This document shows positions 38,405 to 47,106 of a stretch of DNA of 64,000 nt, one piece after another. The number at the start of each line of letters is the position of its first letter. The stretch's first letter is position 1. The DNA lies in assembly GCA_963805325.1 (NCBI GenBank), contig CAWDTS010000017.1, positions 67,921-131,920 on the forward strand. The letters run 5' to 3'. A program made the position numbers and the translations under genes. Origin of the DNA: DASWJZ01 sp963805325. Lineage in GTDB: Bacteria > Pseudomonadota > Alphaproteobacteria > Rhizobiales > Afifellaceae. Under the pieces are notes generated by a model that searched no databases, had not been told where the DNA came from, and saw only the letters and a list, made by a program, of their open reading frames with translations.

Positions 38405-39381
38405 ACGCCTCGAAGCCGCACGACTTCACCCGCACCAGGGCGCTGGTAACCGGCGCAGCCGGGTTTCTCGGGTCGAGGCTTTGTGATGCGCTGATCGAGC
38501 GCAATTACGACGTCGTCGGACTCGACAACTACTTCACCGGCCGCAAGGAGAACGTCGCGCACCTCCTGAACGATCCGAACTTCGAGATGGTCCGCCACGA
38601 CGTGCGCCAGCCATATTGGGGCGAGTTCGACGAGATCTTCCACCTCGCCTGCCCGGCCTCGCCGCGCTTCTACCAAAGGAATGCGATCGCCACCGCCAAG
38701 ATCAGCTTCCTCGGCGCGCTCAACATGCTGGGCCTCGCCAAGCGCACGCGCGCGCGCATCCTTCATGCGTCAACGTCGGAAGTCTACGGGGATCCGCTCG
38801 AGCATCCGCAGAAGGAGTCTTACGCCGGAAGCGTCAACCCGATCGGGCCGCGCGCCTGCTACGACGAAGGCAAGCGCATCGCCGAGGCGCTGTTCTTCGA
38901 CTACCACCGGCAGCACGACATCGAGATCAAGGTGGTGCGTATCTTCAACACCTACGGGCCGCGCATGAACCAGCATGACGGGCGCGTCGTCTCGAACTTC
39001 ATCGTGCAGGCTCTGAAGAGCGAGGACATCACCGTCTACGGAGAGGGTGGCCAGACGCGCTCCTTCTGCTACGTCGATGACCTGGTCGCCGGTTTCCTGC
39101 TCATGATGGATTCGCGGCCGGAATTCACCGGTCCCGTGAACCTCGGAAATCCCGACGAGTTCACGATTCTGGAACTTGCCGAGACGGTCATTGAAATGAC
39201 CGGCTCACGCTCCAAGATAATCATGATGCCGCTGCCCGTGGACGATCCGAAACGGAGATGCCCGGACATCGCGCTCGCCAAGAAGGAGCTCGGCTGGGAA
39301 CCCAAGGTCAAGCTCAGGCAGGGCCTTGAAAAGACCATCGCCTTCTTCGAGCGCGAACTCAGCATGGAGAACGCCTCCTAG
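38401..39381 (+). CDS. uxs: UDP-glucuronate decarboxylase (UDP-xylose synthase)
   Basis: 326 aa short-chain dehydrogenase: NAD site ALVTGAAGFLGSRLCDALIE, HLACPASPRFYQRNAIATAK, HASTSEVYGDPLEHPQ, CYDEGKRIAEALFFDY with the Tyr/Lys pair, and FNTYGPRMNQHDGRVVSNFI. This matches soluble UXS proteins closely. It decarboxylates UDP-glucuronate from Ugd to UDP-xylose, so the glycan made by this region probably contains xylose. Confidence 0.95.
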   Translation: MNASKPHDFTRTRALVTGAAGFLGSRLCDALIERNYDVVGLDNYFTGRKENVAHLLNDPNFEMVRHDVRQPYWGEFDEIFHLACPASPRFYQRNAIATAKISFLGALNMLGLAKRTRARILHASTSEVYGDPLEHPQKESYAGSVNPIGPRACYDEGKRIAEALFFDYHRQHDIEIKVVRIFNTYGPRMNQHDGRVVSNFIVQALKSEDITVYGEGGQTRSFCYVDDLVAGFLLMMDSRPEFTGPVNLGNPDEFTILELAETVIEMTGSRSKIIMMPLPVDDPKRRCPDIALAKKELGWEPKVKLRQGLEKTIAFFERELSMENAS

Positions 39382-39409
39382 GGGCGTTTCGCGAACGGAG
39401 AGTGTCGTC

Positions 39410-39775
39410 ATGAAGCTGCCCGGGCCGGACCACCCGATCACCGTCGTGCCCAACCCGAAGCGCGTCGTCGTGACATTTGGCGGGCGCGAGATCGCCAACA
39501 CGACGCATGCGCTGACGCTCAAGGAATCGACCTACCCTTCCGTGCAGTACATTCCGCGCAGTGACGTGGACATGGCGCTGCTGGCGCGCACGACGCAGGG
39601 GAGCCACTGCCCCTACAAGGGCGACGCGAACTATTTTTCGCTGAGCGTCGACGGTCAGAGCGCGGAGAACGCGGTCTGGACCTACGAGGCGCCGTTCGAC
39701 GCAGTCGCGCCGATCAAGGATCACCTCGCCTTCTATCCGAACCGCGTCGACGGGATCGAAGAGCGCCCTGCCTGA
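39410..39775 (+). CDS. DUF427 protein
   Basis: 121 aa from ATG 39410, GGAG upstream. DUF427 signatures are clear: GREIANTTHALTLKESTYPS, YIPRSDVDMALLARTTQGSH, CPYKGDANYFSLSVDGQSAE and AVWTYEAPFDAVAPIKDHLA, ending FYPNRVDGIEE. The biochemical role is not known. It follows uxs by 28 bases but is not a known polysaccharide gene. Confidence 0.85.
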   Translation: MKLPGPDHPITVVPNPKRVVVTFGGREIANTTHALTLKESTYPSVQYIPRSDVDMALLARTTQGSHCPYKGDANYFSLSVDGQSAENAVWTYEAPFDAVAPIKDHLAFYPNRVDGIEERPA

Positions 39776-39787
39776 TTTCGGGCGGCG

Positions 39788-40597
39788 TCAGAACGCGCCA
39801 AAACCTTCGACAAGCGGTACGGCGCGCACTTCCTTCAGAAGCTCGACGAAGCTCTTGGCCTGATGCTCGGCGACCGCGCGGCCCTTTTCCGGGGTCGCCG
39901 AAGACGCATCGCCGACGACGCCGTGGTCGTTGAGATCGCGCGCGTTCCACGCGAAGGCGTGGGTGCCGGTCGGGGCGAGAAGCTTGAATTTCGCGTCGGT
40001 CTCCGCGGCGAGCGAACGGAAATCCTCCGCCGCGCTCATATCCACCAGTTCAGGGCGGAAATGCAGCATCAGCGAGGTCTCCACCTCGCCGCCGTGGATG
40101 CCGTGCCTCCGTTCAAGCTCGGAAAACATGCCCTCGGGATGACCGAAGCGCGACCAGCTCGTCTTCGCTACGAACATGTCGGCGCGCACGCGCAGCTCGC
40201 GCGCGACGATCCCCATGATCTCCTCGTTGCCGCCGTGCGAGTTGACGATCACGAGCTTCCTGACGCCGGCACGTCCGACCGAAAGCCCGAGCTCGGTCCA
40301 GGCCTCGATCGCGACATGCGCGGGAAGCGTCAGCGTGCCCTTCGCCCAGAGATGCTCGTTCGACTTGCCCACCGCCTGGATCGGCAGGCCGCGCACGTCG
40401 AAGTCTTCGGGAAGCATGGATGCGGCGGTCATCAGCATGCCTTCCGCGATCATCGCATCGGTGCCGAGCGGCAGATGCGGTCCGTGCTGCTCGGTCGCGG
40501 CGATAGGCAGTATGGCCATCGTCCGGTCGGCATCGATCGACCCGAACTCGCTCGCCCGATAGTCGCCCCAGCGCAATCGCCGCTGCTTCTCGCTCAC
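39788..40597 (-). CDS. Creatininase-family amidohydrolase
   Basis: 269 aa. Metal-site motifs of the creatininase/formamidase fold are present: LPIAATEQHGPHLPLGTDAM (Glu, His, His, Asp), LVIVNSHGGNEEIMGIV and GIHGGEVETSLMLHF (His-Gly-Gly-Glu). Family members open cyclic amides (creatinine) or hydrolyse formamides (FAPy-type pyrimidines). It is encoded with a RidA protein and divergent from a pyrimidine-type ABC importer and cytosine-deaminase homologue, which suggests a heterocycle substrate; the actual one is unknown. Confidence 0.85.
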   Translation of the reverse strand: MSEKQRRLRWGDYRASEFGSIDADRTMAILPIAATEQHGPHLPLGTDAMIAEGMLMTAASMLPEDFDVRGLPIQAVGKSNEHLWAKGTLTLPAHVAIEAWTELGLSVGRAGVRKLVIVNSHGGNEEIMGIVARELRVRADMFVAKTSWSRFGHPEGMFSELERRHGIHGGEVETSLMLHFRPELVDMSAAEDFRSLAAETDAKFKLLAPTGTHAFAWNARDLNDHGVVGDASSATPEKGRAVAEHQAKSFVELLKEVRAVPLVEGFGAF

Positions 40598-40618
40598 CTG
40601 TCTCTCCTCAGTGATGTC

Positions 40619-41008
40619 TCACGCCGGTCCGACCGCAATCGCTTCGATTTCGACCTTGAACTCCGGTCGCGCGAAACCGGAGACGATCATCAGCGTCGAG
40701 GCCGGTAGCGGATCGCCGAACAGGCGGTCGCGCACGGCCATGTAGGGCGCAAGGTGTGCGCGGTCGGTGACGAAGGTGTTGAGCCGCGCAACCGCCGCCA
40801 AAGTCAGCCCGGCCTCGGCGAGGATCGCCGCGATGTTCTGAAAGCAAAGCTCGGCCTGCGCTCCGGCGTCCTCCGGGATGCGCTCGTTCGCGGCGATGCC
40901 GAGCTGGCCTGAACACAGGATCAAGCGATGGCCCGCCGGCACTTCCACGCCGTGGCTGTAGCGCGCGAAGGGCGGACGGATCGTGGCGGGCTTGAGGGGG
41001 CGAAACAT
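40619..41008 (-). CDS. RidA/YjgF family protein
   Basis: 129 aa from ATG 41008. RidA features: HGVEVPAGHRLILCSGQLGI, CFQNIAAILAEAGLTLAAVA, RLNTFVTDRAHLAPYMAVRD and ASTLMIVSGFARPEFKVEIE, with the Arg of the substrate pocket in GFARPEFKVEIEAIA. RidA proteins deaminate reactive enamine/imine products; relatives such as RutC act in pyrimidine breakdown. It lies 21 bases upstream of the creatininase-like gene in the same operon. Confidence 0.88.
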   Translation of the reverse strand: MFRPLKPATIRPPFARYSHGVEVPAGHRLILCSGQLGIAANERIPEDAGAQAELCFQNIAAILAEAGLTLAAVARLNTFVTDRAHLAPYMAVRDRLFGDPLPASTLMIVSGFARPEFKVEIEAIAVGPA

Positions 41009-41185
41009 GGCTTTCAGAAGGTTCTCCAGGACGCTACGACCCGCGCCCGCCCGGTGACAAGGGAACGCCGCGACTTTGATGTGAGCATGCCGCTTTCTTG
41101 TGCACTTTCCTTCGCTTAGACTGCTCGTGCTTTCAAATTCCGGCCGCGCGGTCGACGCGCGGTCTGGAACGAAATCAGCCGCCGC

Positions 41186-41200
41186 TGGCACGGGTCTTGC
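41186..41200 (+). promoter_or_regulatory. Sigma-54 (-24/-12) promoter
   Basis: TGGCACGGGTCTTGC matches the TGGCAC-N5-TTGC consensus, with GG (41187-41188) and GC (41199-41200) separated by exactly 10 bases. It is 80 bases before the binding-protein start. It implies RpoN control, presumably with NtrC, i.e. induction under nitrogen limitation. Confidence 0.75.
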
Positions 41201-41280
41201 GGCGTGGCGAAGAACGTTGATCAACGCGCGCGGCCGCTCTTCTGCCGGACCGCGCCACTGGGAAGGCGGAGACACACAGC

Positions 41281-42279
41281 ATGAGCACCATCAGAGCGAT
41301 GACCTTCGGACTTGTAGCCGGCGCCGCCCTCTCGCTTTCAGGGCAGGCGCAGGCGCTCGACGAGTTGACCTTCGGCACCAACTGGGTGGCGGAGCCCGAG
41401 CATGGCGGCTTTTACCAGGCGGTGGCGGACGGCACCTACGAGAAATACGGGCTGAAGGTCACCATTACCCCGAAGGCCGACCAGGCGATGCTGCTCGGCG
41501 GCAAGATCCAATTCTACATGCAGGGCAATCTGCTCGGCACGTTCTCCGCGGTCGAACAGGATGTGCCGGTGATGGAAGTCGCGGCGATGTTCCAGAAGGA
41601 TCCGCAGATCATCATGGCGCATCCGGAAAGCGGGCTTAAGACGTTCGGCGACCTCGCCAAGCTGAAGTCGCTTTTCATCGGCGACGATTTGTTCGTTTCC
41701 GGCTACCGCTGGATGATGGCGGCGTATCCCGGCATCACCGAGGAACAGCGCAAGCCCTATAACTACTCCGTCGCGCCGTTCCTCGCCGACATGGATTCCG
41801 GACAGCAGGGTTACGTGACCTCCGAGCCCTTCGCGGTTAAGAAGGAAGGCGGTTTCGAGCCGACCGTGTTCCTCATGGCTGACGCCGGCTACACAACCTA
41901 TTCGACGATGATCGAGGGCATGGCCGACTACGTGAAGGCCAATCCCGACGTCACCAAGCGCTTCGTCGAGGCGTCGATCATTGGCTGGTACAACTACCTC
42001 TATGGCGACAACACGGCCGCCAACGACTGGATCAAGAAAGACAACCCGGACATGGACGACGACCAGATCGCGTTCTCGATCGGCCAGCTCAAGAAGTACG
42101 GGCTGCTGGTTTCCGGCGAGGCGGAGACCGGGGGCATCGGCTGCTTCTCCGACGCCGGCGTGAAAGCCTTCTATGACAAGATGGTCAAAGCCGGGGTCGT
42201 CAAGGCCGACCTCGACCTTTCGAAGGTCTATACGACCGAGTACGTCTGCAAGGGCGTCGGCAAAGAGCTGGTGAAGTAG
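41281..42279 (+). CDS. ABC transporter substrate-binding protein, NMT1/THI5-like
   Basis: 332 aa, with a signal peptide (MSTIRAMTFGLVAGAALSLS, cleavage near AQA). The fold is THI5/SsuA-like: LTFGTNWVAEPEHGGFYQAV, ADGTYEKYGLKVTITPKADQ and FYMQGNLLGTFSAVEQDVPV. It is only moderately like the binding protein at 9038-10018 and belongs to a different subgroup. It is encoded with its own ATPase, permease and a cytosine-deaminase homologue, so a pyrimidine-like ligand is likely. GGAAGGCGGAGA upstream of ATG 41281. Confidence 0.85.
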   Translation: MSTIRAMTFGLVAGAALSLSGQAQALDELTFGTNWVAEPEHGGFYQAVADGTYEKYGLKVTITPKADQAMLLGGKIQFYMQGNLLGTFSAVEQDVPVMEVAAMFQKDPQIIMAHPESGLKTFGDLAKLKSLFIGDDLFVSGYRWMMAAYPGITEEQRKPYNYSVAPFLADMDSGQQGYVTSEPFAVKKEGGFEPTVFLMADAGYTTYSTMIEGMADYVKANPDVTKRFVEASIIGWYNYLYGDNTAANDWIKKDNPDMDDDQIAFSIGQLKKYGLLVSGEAETGGIGCFSDAGVKAFYDKMVKAGVVKADLDLSKVYTTEYVCKGVGKELVK

Positions 42280-42302
42280 GCACGCAACGATCCCTGATAT
42301 GG

Positions 42303-42327
42303 GCCGGCGGAGGCGTTCCCCGCCGGC
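42303..42327 (+). terminator. Intercistronic hairpin after the binding-protein gene
   Basis: GCCGGCGG-(9 nt)-CCGCCGGC, a perfect 8-bp stem starting 24 bases after the stop. No T-run follows. It fits a hairpin that raises binding-protein mRNA over downstream ATPase/permease mRNA, like those after dctP and urtA. Confidence 0.6.
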
Positions 42328-42396
42328 TTCCTGACGAACCATCGGCGAGGGAACCGTCGCCGACGCCGCCTTCCTGGCGAAAAACGAGGCCGATCA

Positions 42397-43227
42397 TTGA
42401 ACTTCGTCGCAGAGACCGACGTATCGGGCACGAGCCGGCGAGCCTCCGCGGAGAAGCCGCTCATCGCGCTCCGCTCGATCTCGAAGGTCTTCTCCAACGG
42501 CACGCTGGCGCTGAAAGACATGTCGCTCGACGTCGGTCGCGGCGAGTTCCTGAGCCTGCTCGGCCCGTCGGGATGCGGCAAGTCGACGGCGCTTCGGATC
42601 ATCGCCGGGCTCGGCGAGCCGACCGCCGGCACGATCGAGTGGCCGACCGCCGAACATGACGCCGTGGGCCGGCCGCATCCGGAGATCGGGTTTGTCTTCC
42701 AGGAACCTACCCTTATGCCGTGGGCGACGGTTTTTTCAAACGTCTGGTTGCCGCTCCGCCTCAAGGGCGTCTCGAAATCCGCCGCCCGCCCGGAGGTGAT
42801 GGAGACGCTTTCGATGGTGGGGCTCGAGGCTTTCGCGGAGGCTTATCCCCGAGAGCTCTCCGGCGGCATGAAGATGCGCGTCTCGATCGCCCGCGCGCTC
42901 GTCACCGGGCCGAAGCTGCTCCTGATGGACGAGCCGTTCGCCGCGCTCGACGAGATCACGCGCTTCAAGCTCAACAACGATCTCCTGGAGCTTTGGGAGC
43001 GCTTCGGCTGGACCGTGATCTTCGTCACCCACTCGGTGTTCGAGTCGGTCTATCTCTCGGAGCGCATCGTCGTGATGGCGGCCCGCCCCGGCCGCGTCTA
43101 CACAGACCTCGAGATCGACGCACCCTATCCGCGCCACGACGATTTCCGCACGTCCTCCGTCTACAACGACAACTGCCGGCGGGTCTCGGACGCGCTGCAT
43201 GAGGCCATGGGGGAGCGAACCCATTGA
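42397..43227 (+). CDS. ABC transporter ATP-binding protein
   Basis: About 276 aa; TTG start at 42397 is the best available, with a weak CGAGG upstream. Walker A GPSGCGKST, Q-loop GFVFQEPTLMPWA, signature LSGGMKMR, Walker B LLLMDEPFAALDE, H-loop VTHSVFES. This is the nitrate/taurine/pyrimidine class. It overlaps the permease start by four bases. Confidence 0.9.
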   Translation: MNFVAETDVSGTSRRASAEKPLIALRSISKVFSNGTLALKDMSLDVGRGEFLSLLGPSGCGKSTALRIIAGLGEPTAGTIEWPTAEHDAVGRPHPEIGFVFQEPTLMPWATVFSNVWLPLRLKGVSKSAARPEVMETLSMVGLEAFAEAYPRELSGGMKMRVSIARALVTGPKLLLMDEPFAALDEITRFKLNNDLLELWERFGWTVIFVTHSVFESVYLSERIVVMAARPGRVYTDLEIDAPYPRHDDFRTSSVYNDNCRRVSDALHEAMGERTH

Positions 43228-44090
43228 GCGCCATCGACGCCGGAAAGGTGCAGGCCCAGACCGAGGCGGACGATCGCCTCGCGCGAAAGCCCGTGGGCGA
43301 AAGCATCGCCAGCCGGGCGGTGCAGATCGGCGTGCCGGTCGCGATGCTGGTGCTTCTCGTGGTCGCCTGGCAGGTCTACGTGACGGCCGCGCACGTGCCG
43401 CATTACATCCTGCCGAGCCCGGTCCGCATCGGCGAGGCGTTCGTCAGCGACTGGCCGATCCTCAGCAAGGCGCTGCTCGTCACGCTCAGAACCACGTTCC
43501 TGGCGCTCTTCATCGCGCTTGTCTCGGGCGTGGCGCTCGCTGTCCTGATGGCGCAGTCGCGCTGGATCGAACTGGCGCTCTTCCCCTACGCAGTGATCCT
43601 GCAGGTGACGCCGATCGTCGCCATCGCGCCGCTCATCCTGATCTACACGAGCACCACGGGACAGGCGCTGCTGATCTGCGCGTGGCTCGTCGCCTTCTTC
43701 CCGGTCCTCTCCAACACCGCTCAGGGCCTGCACTCCACGGACCACAATCTCCTCAACCTCTTCGAGCTTTACGGCGCGAGCCGGTGGCAGACGCTGATCC
43801 ACCTGCGGCTGCCGAACGCGCTCCCCTATTTCCTCGCCGGGCTCAGGATCGCCGGCGGGCTGGCGCTGATCGCGGCCGTCGTGGCGGAATTCGCCGCCGG
43901 CACGGCGGGCGAGGATTCCGGCCTCGCCTTCCGCCTCATCGAGGCGCAGCACCGGCTCAACATCCCGCGCCTCTTCGCAGCGCTGGTGCTCCTGTCGGTG
44001 ACCGGCGTTCTGATCTTCGGCGCAACGAGCCTCCTCTCGTATCTCCTCCTCCGCAAATGGCACGAGAGCGCCGTCAAGCGCGAGAACTGA
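43224..44090 (+). CDS. ABC transporter permease
   Basis: 288 aa with a TTG start at 43224 overlapping the ATPase stop. Five to six helices (VGVPVAMLVLLVVAWQVYV-like start, LLVTLRTTFLALFIALVSGV, VILQVTPIVAIAPLILIYTS) and the EAA loop ELYGASRWQTLIHLRLPNAL. It has a single permease, so it probably homodimerises, unlike the two-permease system at 10-12 kb. Confidence 0.88.
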   Translation: MSAIDAGKVQAQTEADDRLARKPVGESIASRAVQIGVPVAMLVLLVVAWQVYVTAAHVPHYILPSPVRIGEAFVSDWPILSKALLVTLRTTFLALFIALVSGVALAVLMAQSRWIELALFPYAVILQVTPIVAIAPLILIYTSTTGQALLICAWLVAFFPVLSNTAQGLHSTDHNLLNLFELYGASRWQTLIHLRLPNALPYFLAGLRIAGGLALIAAVVAEFAAGTAGEDSGLAFRLIEAQHRLNIPRLFAALVLLSVTGVLIFGATSLLSYLLLRKWHESAVKREN

Positions 44091-44093
44091 GCG

Positions 44094-45407
44094 ATGGCGG
44101 ACGTGCGCATTCCCGAGAGCGGCGACTATCAAATCGCTCGCGCCCGCATTCCGCTCAGCCTGGCGCAGATGGGCGACATGACGGGGGACCGAGACGGGCT
44201 CGCCCTCGTCGACATCGCAGTCAACGGCGGGCGCATCGAAAGCATCGCGACGTCGACCGGCGTCGCCGGGCCGGGCGCGATCGACCTTGCCGGGCGCATG
44301 CTCCTGCCCTCCTTCGTCGATTGCCACACGCATATCGACAAGGGCCACATCTGGCCGCGCATGCCCAACCCCGACGGCACCTTTCCGTCCGCACTCGACG
44401 CCGTGGCTAGCGACAGGACCGCGCGATGGTGCGCCGCCGACGTCGAGCGGCGGATGGATTTCGCGCTTCGCTGCGCCTACGCCCACGGCACCGCGGCGGT
44501 GCGCACGCACCTCGATTCCATCGCCCCACAGGATTCGATCTCGTGGCCGGTGTTCGAGGCCATGCGCGAGCGCTGGGAAGGCCGCGTCGCGCTGCAAGGC
44601 GTCTGCCTCATCCCCATCGACCTGGTGCGTGAGCGGGACTGGTTCGTCACGCTCGTCGACCGCGTCGCCGACGCGAAAGGCGTGTTCGGCTGCGTCACCT
44701 TGATGCTGCCGGATCTCGACGCGCTTCTCGATGAGGTCGTGCGCGCCGCGGCCTATCGCGGGCTCGACCTCGACTTCCATGCGGACGAGACGGCCGACCC
44801 CCTTTCCGTCTCGCTCGACCGGATTGCCGACGCCGTCATCCGCAACCGCTTCAAGGGCCGCGTGCTCGTCGGCCATTGCTGCTCGCTCGCCATGCAGGCC
44901 GACGACGCGGCAAAGAAGACGCTCGACAAGGTGGCGGAGGCCGGCATCTCGGTCGTCAGCCTGCCGATGTGCAACATGTACCTTCAGGACCGCCGCGGCG
45001 ACGCGGCGACGCCGCGCTGGCGCGGCGTCACGCTGCTGCACGAGATGAAGGCACGCGGGATCAACGTCGCGGTCGCGTCCGACAATACCCGCGACCCGTT
45101 CTACGCCTACGGCGACCTCGACATGCTGGAAGTCTTCCGTGAAGCGACGCGCATCCTGCATTTCGACCACCCGGTCGCCGACTGGCCGAAGGCGGTTGCG
45201 GCGACGCCGGCGGAGATCATGGGGCTGAAGAAACTCGGGCGTCTTCGTACGGGTGCAATCGCCAACTTCAACATCTTTCGCGGCCGCTCCTGGACGGAGC
45301 TACTATCCAGGGCGGAAGCCGACCGCATCGTGGTCAGGAGCGGGCGCGCCATCGACACCACCCTTCCCGACTATTCCGAGCTCGACGATCTGATGGGAGC
45401 CGCATGA
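44094..45407 (+). CDS. codA: Cytosine deaminase-type amidohydrolase
   Basis: 437 aa. Metal-dependent amidohydrolase of the CodA branch: LPSFVDCHTHIDKGHIWPRM (His-x-His), VRTHLDSIAPQDS, LDLDFHADETADP, RVLVGHCCSLAMQ and GINVAVASDNTRDPFYAYGD (catalytic Asp). The HIDKGH and SDN.RDPF..YGD segments are typical of cytosine/isoguanine deaminases. It would release ammonia from an imported aminated pyrimidine or a similar ring. It is 3 bases downstream of the permease, so it is co-transcribed with the importer. Confidence 0.85.
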   Translation: MADVRIPESGDYQIARARIPLSLAQMGDMTGDRDGLALVDIAVNGGRIESIATSTGVAGPGAIDLAGRMLLPSFVDCHTHIDKGHIWPRMPNPDGTFPSALDAVASDRTARWCAADVERRMDFALRCAYAHGTAAVRTHLDSIAPQDSISWPVFEAMRERWEGRVALQGVCLIPIDLVRERDWFVTLVDRVADAKGVFGCVTLMLPDLDALLDEVVRAAAYRGLDLDFHADETADPLSVSLDRIADAVIRNRFKGRVLVGHCCSLAMQADDAAKKTLDKVAEAGISVVSLPMCNMYLQDRRGDAATPRWRGVTLLHEMKARGINVAVASDNTRDPFYAYGDLDMLEVFREATRILHFDHPVADWPKAVAATPAEIMGLKKLGRLRTGAIANFNIFRGRSWTELLSRAEADRIVVRSGRAIDTTLPDYSELDDLMGAA

Positions 45408-45441
45408 TGCTTACTGGTGCCGGTGGACTGGTTCGACCTTG

Positions 45442-45620
45442 TTGCGTCCTTCGAGGCTTGCTTCGCTCGCACCTCAGGATGAGGGATTTGGTGGGCTCCG
45501 CGACGCGCCTGGCACCGACGGCTGTAGCCACGACATGCGCGATTGCGATGGCATCCACCCACCTCCCTCATCCTGAGGTGCGAGGCCGGACTTTGTCTGG
45601 GCGAGCCTCGAAGGACGCAA
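45442..45620. repeat. Pair of short repeats in inverted orientation
   Basis: Copy one (45442-45486) begins TTGCGTCCTTCGAGG and ends CTCAGGATGAGGGA. Copy two (45564-45620) is its inverted counterpart, TCCCTCATCCTGAGGTGCG to CCTCGAAGGACGCAA, with an 11-base-longer middle. About 77 bases separate them. A third, decayed copy lies at 13133-13170. The pair can form a long hairpin between the deaminase and the oxidase genes and probably ends or attenuates the upstream transcript. The rest of this 241-base gap holds no gene. Confidence 0.8.
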
Positions 45621-45648
45621 AACGCCTCTCCATCCGGGAGCTGTCGCA

Positions 45649-47105
45649 ATGACCAACATCGCCGCCCTCAAAGCCGCGCTCGGCGCCATCAAGACGGAAG
45701 ACAATCCGGCGATCGTGAAGCAGAAGAGCCGCGACTTCTTCTGGTATTCGCCTGTCCTGAAGCGGCAGCTCGAACACGTCACGGCCGACCTCGTCGTCAC
45801 GCCGCAGAGCGAGGCGGAGGTGATCCATGTGCTGAAGACCTGCTTCGCGATGGGCGTGCCGGTCACGCCGCGCGGCGCCGGCACCGGCAATTACGGCCAG
45901 GCGATGCCGCTCTTGCGCGGCGTGGTGCTGAACCTCGCCGAGATGAACAAGGTCAAGGAGATCAAGCGCGGCAGCGTGATCGCGGAGGCCGGCGCGGTGC
46001 TTGCCGCGATCGACAGGGAAACGCGGCCGGGCGGCCAGGAGCTGCGCCTTCGCCCCTCCACCTACCAGACCGCGACGATCGGCGGCTTCATCGCCGGCGG
46101 CTCGGGCGGCATCGGCTCGATCAAATGGGGGGGCCTGCGCAATATCGGCAACGTGCTCGGCCTTCGCGTCGTCACCATGGAGGCGACGCCGCGCGTGCTC
46201 GACCTCAAGGGCCGCGACCTGATGAAGGTCATGCACGCCTACGGCACCAACGGCATCATCACCGAGGTCGAGATGCCGCTCGACGCGACCTACGACTGGG
46301 TCGAGGTCATCGTCGGCTTCGACGACTACATGAAGTCGGTGCGCTTCGCGAATTTGATCGCCAACCAGGACGGGCTTCTCTTCAAGGAGATATCGACCGT
46401 CGCCGCGCCGGTGCCCTACGATTATTTCCTGCGTCACCGGAAATTCCTGAAGCGCGAGCATTCGGTGGCGCTGCTGATGGTCGCGCCGCACGCGCTCGAG
46501 CCGCTGCTGACGCTCGCGGGCGAGGAACACGCGGCGATCCTCTTCCGCTCCGACACGGCGAGCGACGACGAGAAGAAGGGCCTGCCGCCGCTCTTCGAGC
46601 TGACCTGGAACCACACGACGCTGCGCGGGCTCCGCGTCGATCCGACCGATCACCTATCTGCAGGTGCTCTATCCCTTCCCGAACCATGTGGAGAAGGTGG
46701 CGACAATGACCAGGATCTTCGGGGACGAGGTGCCGGGGCATCTCGAATTCCAGCGCTTCGACGGCAATGTCTGCTGCTCGGGGCTGCCGATCGTGCGCTT
46801 CACGACCGAGGAGCGGCTCGACGAGATCGTCAGGATCCACGAGGAGAACGGCTGCCCGATCTTCAACCCGCACCGCTACACGCTGGAGGAAGGCGGCATG
46901 AAGCGCACCGACGAGGTGCAGCTCGCCTTCAAGCGCGAGGCCGACCCGAAGGGGCTCTCTGAACCCCGGCAAGATGATCGCCTGGGAGAACCCGGACTAT
47001 GACTGGAAGAGCGACAAGGTCTATCTTTTCCCCGGCAGCTGGCAGGACGCGTCGGAGCGTGCCGAGTCGATAGCGACTTCTCCGTCGCGCGATCGCGTGC
47101 TCTGA
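45649..47105 (+). CDS. FAD-binding oxidoreductase (GlcD/VAO type), two frame breaks
   Basis: ATG 45649. The PCMH-type FAD domain is clear: ADLVVTPQSEAEVIHVLKTC, VPVTPRGAGTGNYGQAMPLL, GSVIAEAGAVLAAIDRE and STYQTATIGGFIAGGSGGIG. One extra base near 46652 precedes TYLQVLYPFPNHVEKVATMT and another near 46963 precedes LNPGKMIAWENPDYDW; the corrected protein of about 484 aa ends at TGA 47103. It has the plan of glycolate/D-lactate oxidase subunits, without the FeS subunit nearby. The substrate is unknown. It is followed at once by a flavodoxin-fold reductase. Confidence 0.82.
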
Positions 47106-47106
47106 G

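Noticed and set aside
41338..42342. Minus-strand frame of 334 codons opposite the 41 kb binding protein
   Set aside because: Antisense shadow; the plus strand encodes a signal peptide and a full THI5-like fold.
43161..45170. A 669-codon open frame on the minus strand across the permease and cytosine-deaminase genes
   Set aside because: High GC leaves long stop-free antisense frames. Its translation is rich in Arg/Asp/His with no domain, while the plus-strand frames carry complete motif sets.
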